This document shows positions 1 through 5,509 of a DNA stretch of 16,749 bases, one piece after another; position 1 is the stretch's first letter, and each line of letters begins with the position of its first letter. A model generated the notes under the pieces. That model was not told where the DNA came from and searched no databases. It saw nothing but the letters and a program-made list of their open reading frames with translations. The position numbers and the translations under genes were made by a program. Where the stretch lies: positions 1 through 16,749 of the forward strand of contig CAZEFK010000166.1 of NCBI GenBank assembly GCA_964511405.1, read 5' to 3'. The DNA is from CAZEFK01 sp964511405 (GTDB taxonomy: Bacteria; Pseudomonadota; Alphaproteobacteria; Elsterales; Elsteraceae).

Positions 1-518
1 TTCGGGCGCATCGCCAGCGCGCGGGCGATGGCGACGCGCTGCTGCTGGCCGCCCGAGAGCTGCGACGGGAAATGATGGAGCTTGTCGCCCAGGCCGACCA
101 TCTCGAGCAGCGCTGTCGCGCGCTGCTCGGCCTCCGCCTTGGCGAGCCCCAGGACCGTGCACGGCGCCTCCATGCAGTTCCTCAGGGCCGTCAGGTGCGG
201 GAACAGGTTGAAGTGCTGGAAGACCATGCCGATCTTGCCGCGCATCCGGCGCAGATGTCCGCGGTCGGCGGGAACGAGCGTGCCGTTGCGCGGCATGCTG
301 GTGAGCGGCTCGCCGTCGACCCAGATCACGCCGCCGTCGATGCGCTCCAGGGTCATCAGCATCCGCAGCACCGTGGTCTTGCCCGAGCCGGACGGGCCGA
401 TGATCGCGACCTTCTCGCCCGGCGCGACCTCGAGATCGAGCTGGTCGAGCACGACATAGCTGCCGTAGCGCTTGGTCACCTTATCGAAGCGCACCATCGG
501 CGCGGGCTGGTTTGACAT
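1..518 (-). CDS. ehuA: Ectoine/hydroxyectoine ABC transporter ATPase EhuA (partial, C-terminus off the left edge)
   Basis: ATP-hydrolysing subunit of a polar amino-acid-type importer, acting at the inner face of the cytoplasmic membrane. The 172 visible residues begin MSNQPAPMVRF. They contain Walker A GPSGSGKTT (about residues 41-49), the Q-loop FQHFNLF and the ABC signature LSGGQQQR, and stop at ALAMRP just before Walker B. Segments such as VLRMLMTLE and the insert with MPRNGTLV before the Q-loop resemble EhuA more than generic GlnQ/HisP. The ATG at 518-516 was chosen because it lies 12 nt after the ehuD stop and is preceded by AGGA. It is the last visible gene of the minus-strand ehuB-C-D-A operon, and further genes may follow beyond the left edge. 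The ATPase role is certain; the ectoine specificity is inferred from the binding protein and neighbours. Confidence 0.87.
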   Translation of the reverse strand, partial: MSNQPAPMVRFDKVTKRYGSYVVLDQLDLEVAPGEKVAIIGPSGSGKTTVLRMLMTLERIDGGVIWVDGEPLTSMPRNGTLVPADRGHLRRMRGKIGMVFQHFNLFPHLTALRNCMEAPCTVLGLAKAEAEQRATALLEMVGLGDKLHHFPSQLSGGQQQRVAIARALAMRP

Positions 519-530
519 GGCCGCCATCCT

Positions 531-1193
531 CTATCGCATGATCCGCCGGTTCAGCCAGCGCTCCACCAGCTTGATCAACCCCGCGGCGATCAGGCTGAAC
601 AGCAGGAATATCGCGCCCACGAGCGTGATCGGCTCGGTGTAGCGGAAATTGTCGGAGCCGATGATCTTGGCCGTCTGCATCAGCTCGAGCACGGCGATGG
701 CCGAGAGCAGCGGCGTATCCTTGAACAGCGCTACCAGATAGTTGCCGAGGGCCGGGACCACCGGCGGAATCGCCTGTGGAATGATGATGTCGGTGAACGC
801 CCGATGGGGCGGCAGGTTGAGGGCGACGCAGGCCTCCCACTGGCCGCGCGGGATGTTGGCCAGTCCCGCCCGGTACACTTCGGAGCAGTAGGTCGCGTAA
901 TGGATGCCGAGGGCGAGCACGCCGGCGGTCATCGCCTCGATGGTGATGCCGACCTCGGGGCCGACGAAGTAGATGAAGAAGATCTGGATCAGCAGCGGGG
1001 TCGAGCGGATGGCCTCGATCAGGCCGGCCAGGGGGACGCCGAGCCAGGGCGGCCCATACATCCGGCCGAGCGCGAACGCCAGCCCCAGGGGTGCGGCGAT
1101 GGCGAACCCGAGCAGGGTGGCGATCACCGTGATCACCGAGGCCTCGGCCAGGGTGGGCAGGATGTCGAGGGTAAAGCGCCAGTCCCAAAACAT
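531..1193 (-). CDS. ehuD: Ectoine/hydroxyectoine ABC transporter permease EhuD
   Basis: Integral membrane subunit of the importer, of the HisM/GlnP (His/Glu/Gln/Arg/opine) family. About 220 residues, usual for the family, with several hydrophobic segments. The conserved cytoplasmic EAA-type loop reads EACVALNLPPHRAFTDIIIP and contacts the ATPase. The start is ambiguous between GTG at 1196-1194 and the adjacent ATG at 1193-1191; a GGGGA Shine-Dalgarno lies at 1205-1201, five bases before the GTG. The gene follows the ehuC stop by about a dozen bases and precedes ehuA by 12, so translation is probably coupled. It pairs with EhuC to form the heterodimeric channel. Assignment as EhuD rather than another polar amino-acid permease rests on gene order and EhuB. 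Confidence 0.85.
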   Translation of the reverse strand: MFWDWRFTLDILPTLAEASVITVIATLLGFAIAAPLGLAFALGRMYGPPWLGVPLAGLIEAIRSTPLLIQIFFIYFVGPEVGITIEAMTAGVLALGIHYATYCSEVYRAGLANIPRGQWEACVALNLPPHRAFTDIIIPQAIPPVVPALGNYLVALFKDTPLLSAIAVLELMQTAKIIGSDNFRYTEPITLVGAIFLLFSLIAAGLIKLVERWLNRRIMR

Positions 1194-1206
1194 CACGCGG
1201 TCCCCG

Positions 1207-1932
1207 TCATGGGGCCCGTCCGCGGGCGAGGCCGCGGGCCGCGATGCGCTCGATCTGCTGCATGGCGATGGAGATCAGCATGGCGAGCGCGAGATAGACG
1301 GCCAGCACGATCGAGAAGATCTCGACGGTCCGGTAGGTGGTGGCGTTCATCTCGGCGGCCTTGAAGGCCAGGTCGGAAATGGTGATCAGCGAGACCAGCG
1401 CCGTCGCCTTCAAGAGTTCGATGAACAAGTTGCCCCAGGGCGGGATCATCGCGACGAAGGCCTGGGGCAGCACGATCCGGCGCAGCGCCTGCCACGGCGA
1501 CAGATTGAGGGCGACCGTGGCTTCCCATTGTCCGCGCGGGACCGCCAGCACGGCGCCGCGCACCACCTCGGCGCCATAGGCCCCGACATTGAGGCCGAGC
1601 GCCAGGATCGCCACGGTCAACGGCGTGAGCGTGATGCCGAAATGCGGCAGCACGAAGAACAGCCAGAACAACTGAACGAGCGCCGACGTGCCGCGGAAGA
1701 TCTCGATATAGACGACGGCCAACCAGCGCAGCGGCCCTGGCCCGTAGAGCTTGAGCAGGGCGGCCGTCACCGCCATGACGACGGCGAGGACGCAGCCGCC
1801 CAGCGTGATCGCCACCGTGATCCCGCAGCTTTCGAGCAGGCCGGGCAGGAACTCGTGAAAGCGCGTGACCGTCATTGCGGCGGCGAAGGCCAGGACGGCG
1901 CAAACCAGGAGCAAGCGGGCCGGCAGCGTCAT
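1207..1932 (-). CDS. ehuC: Ectoine/hydroxyectoine ABC transporter permease EhuC
   Basis: Second integral membrane subunit, 241 residues, HisQ/GlnP family. The N-terminal membrane segment is RLLLVCAVLAFAAAMTV, and further hydrophobic helices follow. The EAA-type loop is EATVALNLSPWQALRRIVLP, followed by a hydrophobic C-terminal half ending in basic residues. The ATG at 1932-1930 is preceded by a strong GGAAGGGAAG Shine-Dalgarno. The gene lies 82 nt downstream of ehuB, a gap that contains a hairpin (1957-1975), and is followed closely by ehuD. Together with EhuD it forms the transmembrane channel for substrate delivered by EhuB. The family is clear; the C/D labels follow the ehuB-C-D order. Confidence 0.85.
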   Translation of the reverse strand: MTLPARLLLVCAVLAFAAAMTVTRFHEFLPGLLESCGITVAITLGGCVLAVVMAVTAALLKLYGPGPLRWLAVVYIEIFRGTSALVQLFWLFFVLPHFGITLTPLTVAILALGLNVGAYGAEVVRGAVLAVPRGQWEATVALNLSPWQALRRIVLPQAFVAMIPPWGNLFIELLKATALVSLITISDLAFKAAEMNATTYRTVEIFSIVLAVYLALAMLISIAMQQIERIAARGLARGRAP

Positions 1933-1956
1933 CCGGGCTTCCCTTCCGAGACGAAG

Positions 1957-1975
1957 GCCCTGCCGTCAGCAGGGC
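1957..1975 (-). promoter_or_regulatory. Hairpin between ehuB and ehuC
   Basis: GCCCTGC (1957-1963) and GCAGGGC (1969-1975) form a perfect 7-bp GC-rich stem with a 5-nt loop inside the 82-nt ehuB-ehuC gap. No T-tract follows on the minus strand. In binding-protein-first ABC operons such hairpins often protect the upstream mRNA or act as partial terminators, giving more binding protein than permease. That role is inferred here. Confidence 0.45.
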
Positions 1976-2014
1976 AGGGCGTTTCCAGGGCGGCAAGCTA
2001 TTTGGGGCGGCAGG

Positions 2015-2878
2015 CTATTTGCCGGCGCAGATGTCGGCGGCGGTCTTGCCGCCGGGCAGGAAGCCTTTGCCGAAGCCGAACGGCGTCACCAGCGCAATGT
2101 GCTCGGGGCTACCGATGAAGGTCTTGAGCTGGGCATTGAAGGCCTCGTAGAGGTCCTTGTCCTCGGTGCGGAAGGCGACGCCGCCATAGCCGACCACCGA
2201 CTTGCCGGCGACCGTGCCGAAGGGCGGGGTCGACTCGACGCCAGTGTTCTTCGACGCCATGTCGGCGATCGACAGCGCCGTGAGCCCGGCGGCATCGGCG
2301 CGACCGGCCTGCACCGCCTTGACCAGGCTCGACTGGTCGGGCAGCACGACGAGCTGGGACTGGGCGACGCCCGAATCCTTGGCGTAGCCGGCCTCGACCG
2401 CGCCGGCCATGACCGCGAGCTTGAGCGACTTGTTCGCGGCGACCGAGCTGTAGTCCTTGATCTGCTTGGGATTGCCCTTCTTCACCAGCAGGGCCCCGCC
2501 GATCGCATAGGTCGGGTCGGAGAACTGCACCTGCTTGCAGCGTGCGGGCGTGATGAACATGCCGGCCGCAATGAGGTCGAAGCGGCCGGCCTGCAGGCCC
2601 GGGATCAGCGAGCCGAACTCGGTCAGGACGCCGTCGACCTGTTTGATGCCCATCTTGGCCAGGATCGCCTTCACGACTTCCGGCGACTCCCCGGTCAGCT
2701 TGCCGTCGGGCGTGGCATAGCCATAGGGCGCCTCATTGGCGAAGCCGACGCGGATATAGCCCTCGCGCTTGGCCCGCTCGAGCGTCGTCTCGGCGGACGC
2801 CGTGCCGGCCGCGGCGACGGTCATCAGCAACGCGGTCGCGGCAATCAGGCCGCGCCGCGACATCCGAACCGTGGTCAT
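2015..2878 (-). CDS. ehuB: Ectoine/hydroxyectoine-binding periplasmic protein EhuB
   Basis: Periplasmic solute-binding protein (family 3, SBP_bac_3) that captures the ligand for EhuCD/EhuA. It has 287 residues. The signal peptide is an RR-containing n-region, a hydrophobic stretch around AATALLMTVAAAG, and an ASA cleavage site after about residue 29. Counting from that cleavage, the mature protein has Glu21, an aromatic at 24 (Tyr), an aromatic at 60 (Phe), Phe80 and Arg85. As I recall, these are the positions forming the aromatic box and carboxylate contacts in Sinorhizobium meliloti EhuB, so the match in type and spacing supports ectoine binding. FITPARC and FSDPTY are also EhuB-like. The ATG at 2878-2876 is preferred over one 39 bases upstream because GGGAGGGAG precedes it. 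It is the first gene of the operon. Confidence 0.86.
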   Translation of the reverse strand: MTTVRMSRRGLIAATALLMTVAAAGTASAETTLERAKREGYIRVGFANEAPYGYATPDGKLTGESPEVVKAILAKMGIKQVDGVLTEFGSLIPGLQAGRFDLIAAGMFITPARCKQVQFSDPTYAIGGALLVKKGNPKQIKDYSSVAANKSLKLAVMAGAVEAGYAKDSGVAQSQLVVLPDQSSLVKAVQAGRADAAGLTALSIADMASKNTGVESTPPFGTVAGKSVVGYGGVAFRTEDKDLYEAFNAQLKTFIGSPEHIALVTPFGFGKGFLPGGKTAADICAGK

Positions 2879-2985
2879 TGCTCTCCCTCCCTCATGTCCG
2901 GCTCGGCGCTCGGCCATCGATCAGCGTCCCCGGCAGGCGGCGAGCAGAGTCCAGCTTGCCGGATTCCAGGAGGGGACACAATCGA

Positions 2986-2997
2986 GTTGTGCACAAC
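2986..2997. promoter_or_regulatory. Operator-like palindrome 1 (GTTGTGCACAAC)
   Basis: A perfect 12-bp palindrome lying between divergent ehuB and doeA. The 14-mer AGTTGTGCACAACA (2985-2998) recurs identically at 3058-3071. A TATTGT hexamer, readable as a minus-strand -10 for ehuB (3001-2996), overlaps this site, although no convincing -35 is visible. The TTGT/ACAA half-sites would suit a GntR-family or similar dimeric repressor; the family is inferred. Confidence 0.65.
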
Positions 2998-3021
2998 AAT
3001 ACTGGATTTTCCGGCCAGTCC

Positions 3022-3050
3022 TTGCGTTTCGTCTGATCCTATCGTTCAAT
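3022..3050 (+). promoter_or_regulatory. Candidate promoter for doeA
   Basis: TTGCGT (3022-3027) and TTCAAT (3045-3050) are separated by 17 bases and resemble sigma-70 -35 and -10 boxes (4 of 6 matches each). The predicted transcription start falls at about 3057-3060, directly on the second palindrome and some 30 bases before the doeA ATG. This is a pattern match only. Confidence 0.35.
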
Positions 3051-3058
3051 GGCGCCAA

Positions 3059-3070
3059 GTTGTGCACAAC
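3059..3070. promoter_or_regulatory. Operator-like palindrome 2 (GTTGTGCACAAC)
   Basis: Second copy of the 12-bp palindrome, identical with its flanking bases to the copy at 2986-2997. The 73-bp offset is close to seven helical turns, so both would present on the same DNA face. It overlaps the predicted start point of doeA transcription, a position that suits repression. Confidence 0.65.
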
Positions 3071-3088
3071 ACGGCTCGGCAGATCGGC

Positions 3089-4297
3089 ATGAGCGAGATC
3101 GAGGGGAGGGGCGCCGCCGCGGCGGACGCGCAGGACGCGCTCGGTGGCATTGCGCCTTACTTCACGCGCCAGGAATTTGCCGGGCGGCTCGCCGCTGTCC
3201 GGCACGGCATGGCCGCGCGCGGGCTCGACCTGCTGCTGCTCTCGGCGCCCGAGAACATCTTCTATCTGACCGGCCTCGACCATTGGGGCTACTTCGCGCC
3301 CCACCTCCTCATCGTGCCCATCGAGGGCGAGATGGCCCTGGTCACCCGGGCCATGGAACGGGTGACGATCGCCCATCAAGTGACGACGGCCCGCTTCTTC
3401 GGCCATAGCGACCACGAGACCGCGGCCGAGGCGTTCGCCCGCGCCCTGGCCGAAACCCGCCCGCGCGCCGATCGCATCGGCATCGAGGCGTGGTCCGCCG
3501 GCTTGCCCCACGGCCTAGCACTGGCCCTACAGCGGCAGGCCCCGACGGCGCGCTGGCTCGATGCCTCGGGCCTGGTCGACGATCTGCGCCTGGTCAAGAG
3601 CCCGGCCGAGCAGGCCTATCTGCGCCAGGCGGCGCAGGTCTCGGATGCCGGGGCTGTAGCGGCCATCGACGCCGCCCGCGCCGGCGCCAGCGAGCGCCAC
3701 ATCGCCGCCGAATGCGAGCGGGCGATGATCGCGGCGGGCGGGACCTACCCCGGTTTCGGGCCATTCATTCGCTCGACGGCGCGCCTCGGCGAGGAACACA
3801 CCACCTGGAGCGACACTAGGCTCGCCGACGGTGACGCCCTGTTCCTCGAACTGACCGGCTGCGTGGCGCGCTATCACGCGCCGCTCGGCCGCCTGATCCA
3901 CATCGGCCGCGTCCCCAGCGGCGCGCGGGAGATGGCGGCGGTGTGCCAGGCCGCCTTCGAGGCGGTGCTCGGCGCGCTCGCGGACGGCGCCCTGGTGCGC
4001 GACGTCTATGCCGCCTGGCAGCGCGTCGTCGATCGCGCCGGCCTGCCCGATTACCGGCGCCACCATTGCGGCTATGCGGTCGGGATCGGCTTCCCGCCGA
4101 GCTGGACTGGCGGCAACGGGGTCACCGGCCTCAGGCACGACAGCGACATGCCGATCCGGACCGGCATGAGCTTCCATGTGCTGTCCTGGCTGATGGGCAC
4201 GGGCCGCGGGGATTTCTTCATCTCCAACGCCGTGCTGCTGGGGGCGGGCGGGCCCGAGGTGCTGACCCGGACGCCGGCCGGGGTTACCCTCCGCTGA
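3089..4297 (+). CDS. doeA: Ectoine hydrolase DoeA/EutD (M24 pita-bread fold)
   Basis: Cytoplasmic enzyme predicted to open the ectoine ring to N-acetyl-diaminobutyrate, the first catabolic step. It has 402 residues, close to the roughly 400 of known DoeA. The N-terminal half is a creatinase-type domain (about 25-165) and the C-terminal half is M24-like (about 170-395). Canonical M24 dimetal ligands are not retained: the paired-Asp region reads LELTGC and APLGR, and the two late Glu positions fall in GMSFHVLSW and ISNAVLL. This fits the non-metallo ectoine hydrolases. Glu254 in LELTGC is close in number to the glutamate I recall as the nucleophile. HHCGYAVGIGFPPSW is DoeA-like. The frame stays open far upstream, but ATG 3089 is the only sensible start; its Shine-Dalgarno is weak, and GTG 3062 is an in-frame alternative. 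Another M24-like amidohydrolase cannot be excluded. Confidence 0.82.
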   Translation: MSEIEGRGAAAADAQDALGGIAPYFTRQEFAGRLAAVRHGMAARGLDLLLLSAPENIFYLTGLDHWGYFAPHLLIVPIEGEMALVTRAMERVTIAHQVTTARFFGHSDHETAAEAFARALAETRPRADRIGIEAWSAGLPHGLALALQRQAPTARWLDASGLVDDLRLVKSPAEQAYLRQAAQVSDAGAVAAIDAARAGASERHIAAECERAMIAAGGTYPGFGPFIRSTARLGEEHTTWSDTRLADGDALFLELTGCVARYHAPLGRLIHIGRVPSGAREMAAVCQAAFEAVLGALADGALVRDVYAAWQRVVDRAGLPDYRRHHCGYAVGIGFPPSWTGGNGVTGLRHDSDMPIRTGMSFHVLSWLMGTGRGDFFISNAVLLGAGGPEVLTRTPAGVTLR

Positions 4298-4485
4298 GCG
4301 GGTGAAGGAGTTGGCGCGCGGGCTTTTCTTGGTTCGTCATCCCCGCGAAGGCGGGGATCCAGTTGGCTCGACGTCAATATCATGTGCCGAGGCTTGGAGT
4401 TTGCCACAACGGCTGGATCCCCGCGTTCGCGGGGATGACGACAGGGGTGTTGAGTGGCGATTGCTTCACAGCCGCTGAGCGGGTG
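4291..4485. repeat. 14-bp direct repeat bracketing the doeA-eutB spacer
   Basis: CCGCTGAGCGGGTG occurs exactly at 4291-4304 and again at 4472-4485. The first copy contains the doeA stop codon. The second begins about 40 bases before the eutB ATG and carries a vestigial copy of the same stop. The 167 bases between them include the paired palindromic repeat, so the direct repeat looks like a target duplication left by an insertion. No clear inverted ends are visible at the very edges of the inserted segment. Confidence 0.6.
4335..4440. repeat. Paired inverted palindromic repeat (REP/MITE-like)
   Basis: Two 28-bp units, 4335-4362 and 4413-4440, are inverted copies of each other with 27 of 28 positions matching. 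They are separated by a 50-bp spacer. Each unit is itself a hairpin, with ATCCCCGC pairing with GCGGGGAT around a 4-base loop. Units of this 'CGTCATCCCCGCG' type are widespread intergenic repeats in alphaproteobacteria. The whole could fold into one long stem or two hairpins and may affect termination or mRNA stability between doeA and eutB. Confidence 0.85.
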
Positions 4486-4510
4486 GGCGCGGCTGACACG
4501 GAGGTTGACC

Positions 4511-5509
4511 ATGCCTGACCACGTCACCCTGGCCGACATCGAGGCCGCGCGCGACCGCATCGCCGGCCGCGTCATCCGCACGCCGGTGGTGCCGTCGCCG
4601 AGCCTGTCGGCGCGCTGCGGCGCGCCGGTGCTGCTGAAGCTGGAGCAGCGGCAGATCACCGGCAGCTTCAAGCTGCGCGGCGCCACCAACGCGCTGCTGG
4701 CGATGGCGCCGGCCGCCCGGGCGCGCGGCGTGGCCGCCGCCTCGACCGGCAATCACGGCCGCGGCCTGGCCCACGCGGCGGCGGCCGAGGGCGTGCGCTG
4801 CATCGTCTGCCTGTCGCGCCTGGTGCCGGCGAACAAGGTGCGGGAGATCGAAGCTTTGGCGGAGGCCCGGATCGTCGGCCAGTCGCAGGACGACGCCCAG
4901 GCGGAGGTCGATCGGCTGGTGCGCGAGGACGGCCTGGCGACGGTGCCGCCCTTCGACCATCCCGACGTCATCGCCGGCCAGGGTACCGTTGGGCTGGAGA
5001 TCGTCGCGGACGTGCCTGATCTGGGCACGCTGCTGGTGCCGCTGTCGGGCGGCGGCCTGATCGCCGGGGTCGCGGCCGCCGTCAAGGCACTGCGGCCGGC
5101 GGCACGGGTGGTCGGCGTCTCGATGGCGCGCGGGGCCGCGATGCAGGCGAGCCTAGCGGCGGGCCGGCCGGTTGCGGTCGCCGAGCTGCCGACCTTGGCC
5201 GACTCGCTGGGCGGCGGCATCGGCCTCGACAACCGCTGGACCTTCGGCATGGTCCGCGATCTGGTCGACGACGTGGTGCTGCTGACCGAGGCCGAGATCG
5301 CCGACGGCATCCGCCACGCCTACGCCATCGAACGCGAGATCGTGGAGGGCGGCGGCGCTGTCGGCATCGCGGCCCTGCTGGCGGGCAAGCTGCCCGGTGC
5401 CGCGCGCGGTCTGATCGTCGCCCTGCTGTCCGGCCGCAACATCGACATGGGGCTGCACCGGCGCGTGGTCGCCGGCGCGGTGGGAGACCCGTGGACCGAA
5501 GCGGCCTAA
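4511..5509 (+). CDS. eutB: Hydroxyectoine utilisation dehydratase EutB (PLP fold-type II, threonine dehydratase-like)
   Basis: A 332-residue PLP enzyme of the threonine/serine dehydratase family without a C-terminal ACT domain. In the Eut pathway EutB acts with EutC to turn the hydroxylated intermediate from hydroxyectoine into the diaminobutyrate branch. Lys54 in GSFKLRGA is the PLP Schiff-base lysine. STGNHGR (about 78-84) is the substrate loop and LSGGG (about 178-182) the phosphate-binding glycine loop. NHGR plus LSRLVPANKV and SQDDAQAEVDRL look EutB-like rather than IlvA-like. The ATG at 4511 follows GGAGGT at a good distance; an in-frame ATG at 4454 lacks such support. No eutC follows. 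The gene instead meets sdaA head-on, with stop codons overlapping by four bases. The alternative is a generic threonine or serine dehydratase. Confidence 0.75.
   Translation: MPDHVTLADIEAARDRIAGRVIRTPVVPSPSLSARCGAPVLLKLEQRQITGSFKLRGATNALLAMAPAARARGVAAASTGNHGRGLAHAAAAEGVRCIVCLSRLVPANKVREIEALAEARIVGQSQDDAQAEVDRLVREDGLATVPPFDHPDVIAGQGTVGLEIVADVPDLGTLLVPLSGGGLIAGVAAAVKALRPAARVVGVSMARGAAMQASLAAGRPVAVAELPTLADSLGGGIGLDNRWTFGMVRDLVDDVVLLTEAEIADGIRHAYAIEREIVEGGGAVGIAALLAGKLPGAARGLIVALLSGRNIDMGLHRRVVAGAVGDPWTEAA

Noticed and set aside
1865..3088. N-terminal extension of the doeA frame to the left, making an 810-residue fusion
   Set aside because: The extension runs antisense through ehuB and across the intergenic operators, with shadow composition. 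DoeA proteins are about 400 residues, which fits a start at 3089.
4335..4440. Possible CRISPR remnant
   Set aside because: There are only two units, inverted rather than direct, each a hairpin, with no further repeats and no cas genes.
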